A DNA stretch of 64,000 nucleotides, from positions 2,185,864-2,249,863 of the forward strand of contig JAJEKV010000067.1 of NCBI GenBank assembly GCA_021234155.1. The letters are read 5' to 3'. The notes under the pieces were generated by a model. That model ran no database searches, was not told where the DNA came from, and was given only the letters and a program-made list of their open reading frames with translations. How positions within the stretch are numbered: the stretch's first letter is position 1; every line of letters starts with the position of its first letter. Origin of the DNA: Isoetes taiwanensis (Eukaryota; Streptophyta; Lycopodiopsida; Isoetales; Isoetaceae). Positions 32,874 through 45,599 of the stretch are shown here, piece by piece. Both the position numbers and the translations under genes were made by a program.

Positions 32874-33587
32874 ATGAAGATGCTTGTAGCCTTATGCTTG
32901 ATGATGACGACGATGATGGTTTCGCAAGCAGGAGCACATCCAGTTTCCTTGAAATTAAGATTTCCATATACGCATAATGAGGTGGTGAGAGATATGGAGT
33001 TTATTCCTCTTGCCGAAATTGCTCATCCTCCAATCATTACAATCGATTGAGGTAAGGATAATAGCTCAACACCAACGACACAAACGCCCATAGTTAACTC
33101 AACATCCCCAACTCTAGCTCCAAATTTTCAAAGACCACGCAGACAAGAATCATTTGGAGCTTCAGCACTAGAATCATTTGTAACTTGGGAAGTACCTTCT
33201 AATAACTTCTACTCATTGATTGCCATTGATAGAAATGCCATCTCCGTCGCCAATCCTCAACCTCATCCTCCTCACCGCCCCATACCTCATCCTCATTCTC
33301 AACCCAAATCCTTTCCTCATCCCCGTTCCTCTGCTCATCCAAAATCTCATCCTCATCCCCATTCCCCTGCTCATCCCAAATCTCATCCCCGTTCCTCTGC
33401 TCATCCCAAACCTCATCCTCACCCCAAACATTCCAAATCTCATCCACATCCTCCTCCTCCTCACCCCAAATCTCATCCCCATCCTCGTCCTCGTCCTCAT
33501 CCCTATCCTCATCCTCTTGTGCCTAGCTTAGGCATGAACCTCATCATTCCGAGCACAAAGATATCTATGTGCATTATTGGATTGTAG
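32874..33587 (+). pseudogene. Secreted His/Pro-rich protein gene with one in-frame stop
   Basis: The ATG at 32874 gives MKMLVALCLMMTTMMVSQAG, a clear signal peptide with likely cleavage near SQA or AGA. The frame reads 58 codons to a TGA at 33048-33050. The same frame then continues open for 178 codons to the TAG at 33585. That part starts GKDNSSTPTTQTP, then a linker, then a His/Pro/Ser/Lys repeat (33249-33522; units such as SHPHP, AHPKSHP) like plant cell-wall or metal-binding proteins. GGTAAGG directly after the TGA could also be a splice donor. After 33527 a second frame reads EHKDIYVHYWIVDIPEGAND, so a late frameshift is likely. The product would be exported to the wall or apoplast. The low-complexity part may be only a CCTCATCC microsatellite. 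Confidence 0.5.
33249..33522 (+). repeat. CCTCATCC-type low-complexity repeat
   Basis: Imperfect pyrimidine-rich units (CCTCATCC, CCCAAATCTCATCC) make up the His/Pro-coding part of the secreted-protein gene. The opposite strand gives long Met/Arg/Gly frames that are shadows. Confidence 0.8.
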
Positions 33588-33589
33588 AC

Positions 33590-35479
33590 ATTCCCGAAGG
33601 AGCTAATGATGTTTCTTCCGAAAGGTTTATTATTCTTATCAAAACCGGGTCCCTATGTTGACGATAGTGGCAATCATAAAATTGAATTTCACTTGGTGAA
33701 GCAACTGCAACTGTGATTCCTTCACATTCCTAAATACCAACCACGACATCTCCGCCAAACTATAACCTCATCTCACTACCCCTTAGACCGAGTAATGATG
33801 TTGCCAATACTAGTTTCGCTTTGTTCTTCTAGGAGGATTTTCTACCAAGGCATCGTGGTAAATGTCTTTAGTTTTTTGTATAGGAATTTATATATATTTA
33901 TATTGAATATACTTTTTTGTGTCTTAATCTTTTGAATAAGTTGCATAGATTATGATGAAAATTTGTTTTTCATTGATATTTTTCATCTATTATTTCTAAA
34001 CATAAACAATAAAGTCTCATTTTTTGCCGTTCTTATTTTTCGTCCTCTAATGATTCCAAATTGAGACACCAAGGCTTTTCTAATTTCCTTTGAGGTGAGT
34101 CTTAAAAAAGACGAGAATTTTGTTTTGTAAGCATGAGTTGACATGTTGCATTGATATGGAAAAAAAGAGTCATGCTTGGGGCAAGGGTGGGTGGGGTTGT
34201 AAGAGGAATTTATATATAATTTGTTTAAATAGTAATACTTTTGCAACATAAAATATATACTTGTTAACATTTGTATAGGGCCTTTCAATTGAGAATATAT
34301 TAAGCAATTATTGCATAAACCAAACCAATTCGATACCCTCAATTGGGTGAATGGCATGTTCTGGGTAGTATAAATTAGATGACAGGTATTGATTATGGAT
34401 TTAGGAGTGGCCTAAGAGCAATAAAGTTTGACTTACTCAACCAACTAGAGTCTATTAAATATCAAAACATTTTTGCCTGGATGTAACGAAGTTTCGCTTG
34501 CTCAACCAACTAGAGTCTGTTAAATATCAAAACACTTTTGCCTGGATGTAACACGTTCAATGTTCGAACAAGGTTTGATGCTCAAATGAGAAATGCACAA
34601 TTAACCTTCTTTAACTGGAAATGCTTCTAGTTGATAAGCCTTCTTTAACTGGAAATGCTTCTAGTTGATAAATTAAGTGCAAACATTTCTTTTCCAATTC
34701 TAAATCTCTTTGTCATGGCATAATTAATTAACTCCTCTATAAGTGCAGATAGGGAGAGTTAAAGTGGAACAAACTGATCGGCATTACCTATATGGTTTAC
34801 ATTCCCAAATTGCAGAGCAAACTCGTATAAGGACAACATGAGAAATTGCTTAGCTTATCTTCACGATTGATAAAGGTGACACCGGACCAAAGGTAGATAG
34901 CAAAGAATTTATTTGTATGAAAGTGGGACACTATCACGCAATAGCCCAAAATTGGAAAATAATCCAGCTTTCGGATTTTTTATTGGAGTACTACACTAGA
35001 AGAGGATGATAGCAATGAAAAATTGAAGCCTATTACAACAATTAGGAGTGGCGCAAAGATGGCCCGATGCCCATCTACATGAGTCGTGCTTAACAATGGT
35101 CAAGATCGCCCAAAACCGAATCCAACGGTTCGAGCCTACCACAACTACAAAAGGACCTAGAAATTGGCTATAAATAGAGGAAGGCCACCTCTTTTACAAG
35201 GGTATGTTGTGCATATCTAGTGTGAAGGATATTAAAGATCAAACCTGCACTAGAGGTAGCCTGAGTAGGACGGGAGTTGGAGCAGGGGATCGCAGCAACG
35301 CTTTGGCGATTATAAGATCCGTGATCCGCCTCCGCCGCACTCAGATTGCAGCTTCCCCTGCAAATGGATCCTCTTAACTGGGCCAACTTATGCTTGTGGA
35401 ACTCTTATTGTGCTGGAGTGAGATCTCGGTCAACATACAAGCTGATGGCAAATGCAGAAGCAACATGCGGCGCACAAGT
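33590..35479. other. Intergenic, AT-rich
   Basis: No supported gene. It includes two local direct duplications: 34426-34487 with 34491-34553 (period 65), and 34605-34638 with 34639-34672 (period 34, exact or nearly so). These look like replication-slippage or repair footprints. Confidence 0.6.
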
Positions 35480-38253
35480 GTTGGAGTCTAGGTGGCATGT
35501 TTGAGCCACCTGGCATGTTGAAGCCAACGTGGCATGTTGGAGCCTAGGTGGCATGTTGAAGCCTAGGTGGCATGCTTGAGCCACCTTGGCATGTTTGAGC
35601 CTAGGTGGCATGTTGGAGCATGTGTGGCATGTTTGGGCCTAGGGTGGCATGTTGGAGCCCAAGGCGTGATGTTTGAGCCACCTTGGCATGTTTGAGCCTA
35701 GGTGGCATGTTGGAGTCTAGGTGGACTGTTGGTTCCTAGGTGGTATGTTGGAGCCTAGGTGGCATGTTTGAGCCACCTTGGCATGTTGGAGCCCAGGTGG
35801 CATGTTGGACTCTAGGTGGTGTGCTTGAGCCACCTTGGCATGTTTGAGCCTACGTGGCATCTTGGAGCCCGCGTGGCATGTTTGAGCCACCTTGGCATGC
35901 TTAAGCCTAGGTGGCATGTTGGAGCCTAGGTGGCATATTGGAGTCTCGATGGCATGATGGATTCTAGGTGGCATGTGTGAGCCACCTTGGCATGTTGGAG
36001 CCTAGGTGGCGTGCTTGAGCCACCTTGGAATGTTTGATCTTAGGTGGTATGTTGGAGCCTACGTGGCATGTTTGAGCCATCTTGGCATGTCTAGGTGGCA
36101 TGTTGGAGAGCACGTGGCATGTTTGAGCCTAGGTGGCATGTTGGAGCCTAGGTGGCATGTTTGAGCCTAGTTGGCATGTTGGAGCCTAGGTGTCATGTTG
36201 GAGCCCACGTGTCATGTTGGAGCCCACGTAGCATGTTTGAGCCACCTTGGCATGTTTGAGCTTAGGTGGCATGCTTGAGCCTAGGTGGCATGTTGGAGCC
36301 TAGGTGGCGTATTTGTGCCATCTTGGCATGTTTGAGCCACCTTGGCATGTTGAAGCCTAGACGTTATGTTGGAGCCTAGGTGGCATGTTTGAGCCACCTT
36401 GGCATGTTGGAGCTTAGGTGGCATGTTTGAGCCACCTTGGCATGTTGGAGCTTAACTGGCATGTTTGAGCCTAGGTGGCATGTTGGAGCCTAAATATGGC
36501 ATGTTTTAGCCATATTGGCATGTTTAAGCCACCTTGGCAAGTTAAAGCCTAGGTGGCATGTTGGAGCACCCATGCCATGTTTGAGCCACCTTGGCATGCT
36601 TGAGCCTAGGTGGCATGTTGGATTCTAGGTGGTGTTTGACCCACCTTGGCATGTTAGGTGGCATGCTTGAGCCACCTTTGCATGTTTGAGCGTAGGTTGC
36701 CCACTTGGCAAGTCTGAGCTACCTTGGCATGTTTGAGCCTAGGTGGCAAGTTGGAGCGCACATGGCATGTTTGAGATACCTTGGCATGTTGGAGCCTAGG
36801 TGGCATGTTTGAGCCATCTTGGCATGTTTGAGCCACCTTGGCATCTTAGAGCCTAGGTGGCATGTTGGAGCCCGTATGGCATGTTTGAGACACTTTGGCA
36901 TGTTGGAGCCTAGGTGGCATGTTGGAACCTAGGTGTATGTTTTTTGAGCCACCTTGGCATGTTTGAGCCTAGGTGGTATGTTGGAGCCCACGTGAGTATG
37001 TTTGAGCCACCTTGGCATGTTTGAGCCTAGGTGGCATGTTGGAGCCTAGGTGGCATGTTGGAGCCTAGGTGGCGGTTTGAGCCATCTTGGCATGTTTGAG
37101 CTACCTTGGCATGTTAGAGCCTAGGTGGCATATTGGTGCCCGCGTGGCATGTTTGAGCTACCTTGGCATGTTAGAACCTAGGTGGCATGTTGGAGCCCAC
37201 GCCACATGTTTGTACCCACCTTGGCGTGTTGGAGCCTAGGTGGCATTTTGGAGTCTAGTTGGCATGTTGGAGCCTAGGTGGCATGTTTGAGCCACCTTGC
37301 ATGTCAAAGCCTAGCCGGCATGTTGGAGCCTAGGTGGCGGCTTCAAACCCACCTTGGCATGTTTGAGCCTAGGTGGCATGTTGGAGCCCCCATGGCATGT
37401 TTGAGCCACCTTGACATGCTTGAGATACCTTAGCATGTTAAAGCCTAAGTGGCATGTTGGAACCCGCTGGCATGTTTGAGCCACCTTGGCATGCTTGAGC
37501 CTAGATGGCATATTGGAGCCCAAGTGGTATAATGGAGTCTAGGTGGCATGTTGGATTCTAGGTGGCATGTTTGGCCACCTTGGCATGTTGGAGCCTAGGA
37601 AGGATGTTGGAACCCATGTTGCGTGCTTGAGCCACCTTGGCATGTTTGAGCCAATGTGGCATGTTTGAACCACCTTGGCATGCTTGAGCCTGTGCATCAT
37701 GTTGGAGCCTAGGTGGCATATTGAAGTCTAGGTGGCATGTTGGATTCTAGCCGGCATGTGTGAGCCGCTTTGGCTTGTTGGAGGCTAGGTGAAGTGCTTG
37801 AGCCACCTTGGCATGTTTGATCCTAGCTGGCTTGTTATGGAGCCCGCATGGCATGTTTGAGCCAACTTGGCATGTTGGAGGCTAGGTGGCACGCTCGAAG
37901 TTTAGGTGGCATGCTTGCAGGCATCTTGGCATGTTTGCTTCAGGGTGGTATGTTGGAGCCCCAAGGTGTATGCCTGGAGAGCCACCTTGAGGCTGTTTGA
38001 GCCTAGGTGATGTTGGAGCCCACTTATGTTTGAGCCTGTGGCATGTTGAGCCTAGTGGTATATTTGAGCCACCTTGGCACGCTGAGCCTAGATGGCATGT
38101 TAGTCTCTAGGTATGGCTTGACACACACTGCATTTTTTTTGCCTAGGCTGCATGTCTTTCCTGAGTCTGCATGTTTGGAGCTACCTGCAGTATTGGAGCC
38201 TATGTGGTATGTTGAGCGCGACGCGGCCCTTTTCGAGAGCGTAGGTGGCATGT
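35480..38253. repeat. 19-bp minisatellite array, left part
   Basis: Tandem 19-bp units of two main types, GGCATGTTGGAGCCTAGGT and GGCATGTTTGAGCCACCTT, in irregular order, about 140 units. A CACCTT-type unit followed by a CTAGGT-type unit forms a hairpin: GCCACCTTGGC and GCCTAGGTGGC pair over 10 of 11 positions around the loop ATGTTTGA. The array ends exactly at the E3 LTR. Open frames across it repeat every 19 residues and are not genes. Confidence 0.93.
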
Positions 38254-39862
38254 TGTGACGCCCTTACTAAAATACATACGGCCCCAGCCGTACACTTCGT
38301 ATGAAATCCCCCATCCCGCTCCCTCCCATCAAGAGAGACGCGCCTCCATCATCCCAAGACTGGATCATCAGAGGCGAAGGGGACACGAAGGTGTCTTGGC
38401 GCGCTCTTCCCAGTGGCTCCTATCATGCTGGAATCATAAATATCGCCGCTTTAACTAGTAATAATAATGATCATACTACCTCTGGCGGGTAGCTCATCCA
38501 TGTCCATATAGGCAAAAGAACACAATCATATGCCATACATGAGAGCTCCTACCAAGGGCTCCGTAATAATATAAGAAGTAACCGACCTGATATAGGCCCC
38601 AAGATGAGCGCACCGAGTCATGCCAATGGCTGGCTGGCTATAGACAGCCGTTAGGGTTGACTATTCCATCCGCCTCCCGTGTATTACTTCGCAGATGGGC
38701 CAGGGCTAGGTCAGCATGACTTTAGCTCCTCTGGATACTTAAATCCCAGCACTAATCTAGACTACCTGTGCCACCCCAAACCACTGAGGTGTGAAGGGTT
38801 GCATCTCCCTTCCCTGGCCTAGAGGCTCCTCAAGGCTATAGAGGAATCGGCTTACACACCCATTCATACCCCATCAACTCTAAAACAGAAGCTGCTTCGA
38901 CACTTCTGTAATCCTTTGAAAGGCACATACCATTGCCCCCAGAGGGATTTATGCTCTACCTAAGTGACCACCATAAGCCTAGCCTAATTATGGATCCCCT
39001 GTGAGGCTCCCACTCCCAAGCAGGATCCCTCCTCCGTGACGCTTGAGGCCCCGCTAGGAAAAGCCGAGCCAAGCATCACATAGCCCTCCCATAGCCCTGC
39101 GGGTTCCTGCAATGTGCCGCATCTAATAGGGACCAAGTGGATCTATACTAGGAGCATACTACACGCCTGGTTCTACCCCTTCCCAATGATAAAGAGGAAA
39201 GAACATGCATCACCATCATCATGTCGCATCATATCATGGTAATATTCTATAAGAACATCTTAACCTAATCATACATATCTAACTTACAGCTAGGGTTCCT
39301 TCGACAGTATTCAAGATGTTCAACAAAGGTTCCAGGATGGCTCTACTCTAGATACAAATATAGCCGCACTCCATCCTCCGAGTACTAACTTCCTGATGAA
39401 CCACTATGAACTCTACTCCACCGCCCGTACGACTTCCTCCCATCCCCCTCGGTGTCTCCATTGCTCCTTGACGGGTCGTAAGTCGCGGCTCCCTCTCCAC
39501 GATCAATACAAGTACACACACTGGGGCCGACCGTGCTACGACGTAACGATGCTCTAAATGGGGTTTTGAAAAGTGAGATGTGCCCGGGTAAGTAGTCGAA
39601 AAAGGGTCTAGGGTTAGGTTGAGCCATTATAGGTGAGGGTCCATATGGGATGCCACGGGCAACTACTCAGGATGGGGCCGCGGTGGCAGCTTTTTGCCCA
39701 ATGATAAGGTCATATGGGAAATGGCCTTATCCTAAGGTTATCTAAGCAACAACACCAACTGATATGTGCCCCTGCCACTTCTAAGGTACAAGGCTACATG
39801 TGTAGACTTGTATAGTGATGTGTCCGAATATACGATGGCATGTGATATTCCCGAACATCACA
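38254..39862 (-). repeat. 3' LTR of E3
   Basis: TGTGACG at 38254 to ACATCACA ending 39862, about 1609 bp. It matches the E1 LTRs with many small changes. It is followed by a polypurine tract (39863-39878, minus strand CCTAAGGGAGGGAGAA). The junction with the minisatellite (GGCATGT|TGTGACG) shows that it is the outer end. Confidence 0.9.
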
Positions 39863-39878
39863 TTCTCCCTCCCTTAGG
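39863..39878 (-). other. Polypurine tract of E3
   Basis: The minus strand reads CCTAAGGGAGGGAGAA next to the LTR, two substitutions from E1. The segment 39879-40700 corresponds to the E1 3' non-coding part and holds no ORF. Confidence 0.85.
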
Positions 39879-40699
39879 ACAATGTCATTCCTCAAAGATT
39901 ACGCCAAGGTGGCTTAACCTATCCTATCCTCAAGTAAAACAACATAAGTATACAATTTTAATTTAATTTTAAAATCCATCAACTTCCTACAAGAGTTAAT
40001 TGTCAAAATTAGCTGGTATTTGTATCTATACAAAATTATATAGCTCCACAAATAGTGTTACCCTAATAATCAAAAACATTATTATAAGAGAGTTATTAGG
40101 GTCTTTCATAATTTAAATCTAAATCATGGTTCCCATCTTTCTCGTAATGCTAATCTCCTCATGCTCGCTTCTCACTTGCTCCGCACGCAGTAGCAGCACA
40201 CATGCTAGTTTAGTTAATAAATTTGTGGCTCAGGGACCACCCCTTACCTTACTACCTTGCACCGGGATCATGGCCCCTTTCGACTTGAGGCCATGACCAT
40301 TTAAGATGATCCCATCATTACCATATGATCAGTGCTACCTTGTACTGCAAGTTACTCGCCGAAAATTTGGGGTATCGTCTCAAGGGTTTTAAGCTAGGAA
40401 TGTCTCACAATCCCATCATCACAAGACATGATCACTTTGACCTTCACCTTGACCTCCTATGGCCAAAGCAGCCTCGTGATCAAGGCATATTGAGCATCCG
40501 GACAGAGTGTCCCAATACTTCCTTACTATGTTTCACTTCTCCCCAGACTTATTGGTCATACAAGACCTCTGGTGCATGTTGGCCTAGAGAAATGCCTTTA
40601 AAGACATCTCCCATCATCGCCACACCTGTAAGATTCCTCGCATACATTCCACTAGCTAGAATACAATTGCCGAGCCAAGGCCAACTAAAATACTAGCTA

Positions 40700-43600
40700 G
40701 CCTCCTGCAGCCTGGTCACCAAGCCTGGCATTTGCACTCCGCCCATCAAATCCCTCTTTCTTCAAGAAGTCCTGACATTGCTTCTCCAAACTCCGCCTAA
40801 ATACCCATGTTATGTTTTCCACTAGCAAGTGCTTCCACTTGACCAAATACCGGAGGAATCGAGATCTCCTACTTCTCTTGAATGACTATCAAGTAGCTAA
40901 ATTCGCACAATTTCAACTCGCTTCACATATTTCAAACAAAGTTGAGGCCCAAAACCTCCCTCGGTGGTTTGGTTGTGCCTTTCACCAAACTTCTACGCGG
41001 GAAGACCTTGTGAACTTTGAGATGGGCCCAAAGATCCAACTTCTTGTAGGCTTGTATCACCTCTTGAAAATCTTGAACTAATTGTAGCCCACCTAGGGGC
41101 AAGCTTCTGCACCTCATGGGGTTTCTGGCTTGTTTTACCTTGGATCTTCAACCACACGGCCATCACCTACCTTGAACTCCCTTACGGGTCCTGTGGCTCG
41201 CTTACTACACTCCTTCCTCGGCCACTTTTGCTACCATAAGTACCTCTTACTTCTTCCACTAGCTTGCCGCATATCTCCTAGCATCCTCACGATACTTCAA
41301 CCTTTCACACAGATTGTGCCAAGTATTTGGGGTTAGGCACTTTGTACTCCACTGATCAAGTGAAGGAGATATCCTGATGACTCTCGCTCAGACTAGTGTA
41401 GGCGGGACTTACCAAGTGGATGTAATCATCTAATTTGATTGCTTGTTCCACACATACACCCCTGAGTATATTCGGCGATAATTGGCCCAAATTGGCCTCG
41501 CCATCCGGGTTCAGGATAGTATGCCGTGTCTACTCTGAGTTTGGTTTGGATCGAGGCAAAAGATCTTGCCGTAATGCACTCAAGAAATCCCGGAATTCTG
41601 TCTGGATATTATCTCAGGCATAAGTGAGCTCAAAGTGCCCCAAATAGCCAAGTGCAGTCTAAGGCTTCACTACTGCTATCTTAGATAAATTGTCGGCTCA
41701 ATACCTGCTACACGCCTTTGCCTTTATAGGAGAGTTCTTGTAAAGTCTCCGTGATAAAAACTCCACGCTACTACTTTCAATTTTATTCTTACCTTAAAGG
41801 CCCCAAGGCTCCCGGATCAAGTCGCTTCCGCCTTTACCGCACAACCGGTACCTACAATATATATCCTGCTATCCGCTTTCTTTCTCATCCCTCAATCTTG
41901 AATGAGCGCCTTCATAAACCCCGCGATACCCTCAAGCTATTGGTTGTTCCTGCCGCTAAATATGAATTAACTTTACACCGTATCGACGCAAATATTAATA
42001 ACTTCATTCTCATGGTATAACAAGTTGGTTTTCCTTTCTTATAATGCCAGCGTTTCCTGCTCCTGATTGCCGAGCCTCCTTAGGCTTGCCCATACTCTCC
42101 AGAAATTTACCAACATGCAGTAATGCTCTAAATTTTCGCTACACATGCACTTGAGAGGAAGCCTGATATAGGCTGCAATGTGCTCTCGCCTCAAGGGTCT
42201 TCTAGAGAGAGCATCGCCATCTCACATTCAATCTAATTCATGAGAGTAAGCTTATCTCTGGGCAACTATATCCATCCACCTCTTTGCCTTAGATTGAGGA
42301 GTGGTTGGGTAAAGATGTGTTGGAGGCTCAGTGATCAAAGAGATCTAACCTAAATTTCCTTCTAAGCAAATAATGCCACCAAATACAGCCTCACAATAGC
42401 CAGAAGTTCCTCGATCATGGGCTTGGATAAATGTTTCGCTGGCCATTCAACTTGAATCATAGTCTACCACTCTTCCTTCTGCATATGGACTCCAATTGCT
42501 GTTATCTTACTTGCATCCATTGCTACCACATCTTTAGTTCCTTATCTCGATCCTGTAACTAGTGACCGTGTCAGTTGTTAAGGCTTCCTTGCTTTTCAAA
42601 TGAAAGCTTGAACATTTTCTAGCTACCGTGTTTCCAATCTTCTTTCACCTTTAACACTTTAGTGAGGTCCTCACAAAGGCCTAGCTGTCCCCCACGTAAC
42701 TTCCTCAGAATAACTCCGCCAGACGCAGAAAGCCTCACTTCTCGGCCACATCTCTTGAGAGCGTACGAATCAATTCATCAAGCTTCGACCTTTATGTACG
42801 CGAGATCCTTCACCGATATCACGCGGCCTAAGTACTCCACTCTTTCTGTGAGCAAAGTGGTACCGGAGAGCTTCCATACAACCATGACTCTCCCCAATTT
42901 CTCCAACACTTTCCTCAAATGGCCGACAATGATCTTCAATGGACTTGGCCGTGAGACTAGAATGTGTCAAGAAAAACAATGACAACTTATCTAAGAACTC
43001 CTCAAGATGTCGTCATGAAGACGCATAAAGTTGCCGCATTCGATAATCCGCAAAGGGCATTATCAGAACTCAAAGCCTATACCGCTCTAAAGGCAATGCC
43101 TTGGCGAGTCTTCTCAACCTTATTTGATGGTACCAATCTTGCCACAACCTTTTAGAATACTTTTGTTCCTGAGTCGTCCATCAAATCATTCCGGCTCTTG
43201 GCAAAGCATACTTATTCTTTATCGCCCCGCTTAAGAGATGGCGTATAATCTGTGCACACACATTCTTAAACTCCCGCCCTTCAATGTAAGAGTATGGGTG
43301 CCTAAAAGAGATACACTTGCTCTAATAAATCCAAGGTCATAATTCCCGTGAGTCGGCTTCTCAGCTCAATCAACTCCTGGGGGTGCTTCATCCTATAAGG
43401 TGCCTTTAATGTAGGCTTCAATATCCTGAGCTAGTGTGTGATTTCACACCCACCCTTATAAGGTACTTGGATGGATTTGATCCCAAAATACACGTTGAAC
43501 TCTCACAAGCCTTGTTACCCGCTTGGGCAACGGCCTACTTAAGTCACTCTTCTTAGCGTCTAATCAGCTTCTAACCTCGTAATATACTCCAATCTTTGTT

Positions 43601-43960
43601 TCTTTCTATACTTTTCCTGGCCGCCTAAAGAAATACACGTGATGGGAGAAGCTACCTTCTTACCTTCACTCATGAATCGTCAACGTATGTACCATGGAGA
43701 TCTCATACACGATCATAGCTTGGCTTTTTTAGGAACTCCATTCTCACTATAAGGTCATACTTTCCAATATCCATGACTCCTACCCCATCTACCACTGCCT
43801 CCTACTCAAGGTCTATGTCAAATGTGATCCTCCTCCTTAGTGTATGTAATGGCACCATTTGCCATATTAACCGGCGTCTCGCTTTGACTTCAAACTTTAT
43901 TCTTTCATTAGGCGTCACCAGGAGAGGCAAAGTTATGAGAGCCACTGTGATTCATCAAGA
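40700..43960 (-). pseudogene. E3 pol (integrase, RNase H, RT, protease remains)
   Basis: The DNA aligns with 6938-10340 of E1. Readable remnants include the integrase C-terminus (near 40930-41117), RNase H region (about 42200-42420) and RT (about 42640-43270). No domain is intact. The RT region shares with E1 the short form GAGTTCTGATAATGCCC at about 43060, which shifts the frame just before MPFGL. In RNase H, E3 retains a segment absent from E1 (about 42240-42290). Function is inferred only by homology to E1. Confidence 0.8.
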
Positions 43961-45345
43961 CTAGATATGGATCATGCTGTCTATGATTCCCTGCCCGCAC
44001 GACTGTGGAACGATTACATCATCCCACTTAATAGCCGCATGCCGCAAATGCGCACTCACCTCTATGTAAATCTTGGTGGCCGTCGCCTTCTTTCGTCTAC
44101 AGGACCCAATCCGCGAAAGTTCCCCGCTTAGCCACCAGACAGACGCACGGATAATCGCGTGTTCGCGTCTCCGGCCGGAAGCACCTAAAACATAGCTCTC
44201 GATACATTCCCGCTTTTCCCTCGGCAGGCCGTTTCCAGAAGGCACTTCACGAAGGCCCCCGCCCACTCAGGTGGGTTTACTGGCCCCGCGGCCTTTCCCC
44301 AGTTCCCTCACGTACCCTGCTGGCAGAAGTCGATCACCGCTTATTCTCGATGTCGCCTGGTAATCGTCACGATTTACCTTCATAAGGCCGCCAACCCGCT
44401 TTCCCCCGAGTTTGTGGTGCTTCTTCCAAGCTTATAGCTTTATCTTCAACTTATATCATTTCAAGTTGATTGTTCTGACTAGCCTTTCGACATTGATACT
44501 AATCTCACGTATCCACAACCACTTGCCTGGGAATTCCGGAATATGGAGTCGGAAAGCCGCATAGAATTCTTCCGTGGTATCATACCGTACTCTGTTCAAC
44601 TCAGAATTGCCGGATCTGCTTCGCTAGTATATGTGATTCGGGTGATAATAAGTTTGGCGTAAAGGCCTTTGCCGCGTCTTAATCGCAGAATCGCTTTTCT
44701 CAGCTTTACGCTGACTTCAAGGCAGATCGCACTAAATTCTCCGGTTGCATTTATTAAGTTTGCCGAGTAACCTTTCCTATATCTTTGTCTCTTCTATGCC
44801 ATAAGAAACTCTTCATCTCATCAAGCCAAGCATCTCGCTTCCATGCCTACCCGTTTTCCCCAAAACCACCCAACTTCCAGTCTTCCATACGCGTTTGGCA
44901 GCGTTGTCAACTTTCTTCTCTCGGTAGTCATCTATCTTCCTTGCCCGCTCTTACCTTCGTGATGTATCGGGACTCACTCGAAGAACCGGGTTTTGCCGCT
45001 GTGGCGGTTCCATGAATCGGAGTCGATGTGGTGTCTCCTGCTTTCCTTTTCTTCCTTTGCCCCCTACATTTCCCCGATTGCCTCCCCTTCTGGCTGGAAC
45101 TCCTCAACGCCACGGGGTAGTGGTGGAGGAGGTGGTAAGTGCAGGCTATTCTGGGCGCTCTATCAATGGGGTGGTCCAATGAATCAGCCTAGTGCATCCG
45201 GGTTCTCATTTGGGTGAGCCTTGGCGCTTGATTGATTCCACCGGCCATTTCCTCGTTGTTGTCATCTTGTTCACGCTCTCAAAATAAAGTTTCTAGCAAT
45301 CTATATTGGTGATGCCTGCCTGCCTTGGTGAATTCTCGAAATATG
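43961..45345 (-). pseudogene. E3 gag and zinc knuckle remains
   Basis: This aligns with 10320-11750 of E1. The knuckle region is near 44170-44215. It reads CFRCFRPETRTRD as sequenced, so the His and last Cys are lost or shifted. The capsid part survives only in short pieces (for example near 44785-45015 on the opposite strand). The Pro-rich N-terminal part is recognisable near 45100-45180. The next stretch to about 45600 has no ORF. Confidence 0.75.
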
Positions 45346-45599
45346 TTCCCGGCCGTAAGTATTAGGTCATCAATACTTTATTTGCAAGGTATTGATCATC
45401 CTTATTTACAAGTGAATTATTATTACATAAAAGAAACTATGCCAAAATTGCACTTATAAGCTAAAGACAATTTATACCCGCCATTATATATATAAGAGTT
45501 ACACACATAATATAAAATACTACAGATAGAAAATTGAAGTGTGCTATCTTCTAATACAATTTTAGAAGATGATTAAACATCATTTGTCTATCATTGATG

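Noticed and set aside
33199-33512. Minus-strand Met/Arg/Gly-rich ORFs
   Set aside because: They are shadows of the CCTCATCC repeat on the opposite strand.
35405-37523. Minus-strand ORFs with repeating MPPRLQHAKVAQTCHLGSN-type peptides
   Set aside because: These are translations of the 19-bp minisatellite. The 19-residue period follows from 3 x 19 bp, and other frames give similar nonsense.
35480-38253. CRISPR-like direct repeats
   Set aside because: Units abut with no unique spacers, and the genome is a plant's.
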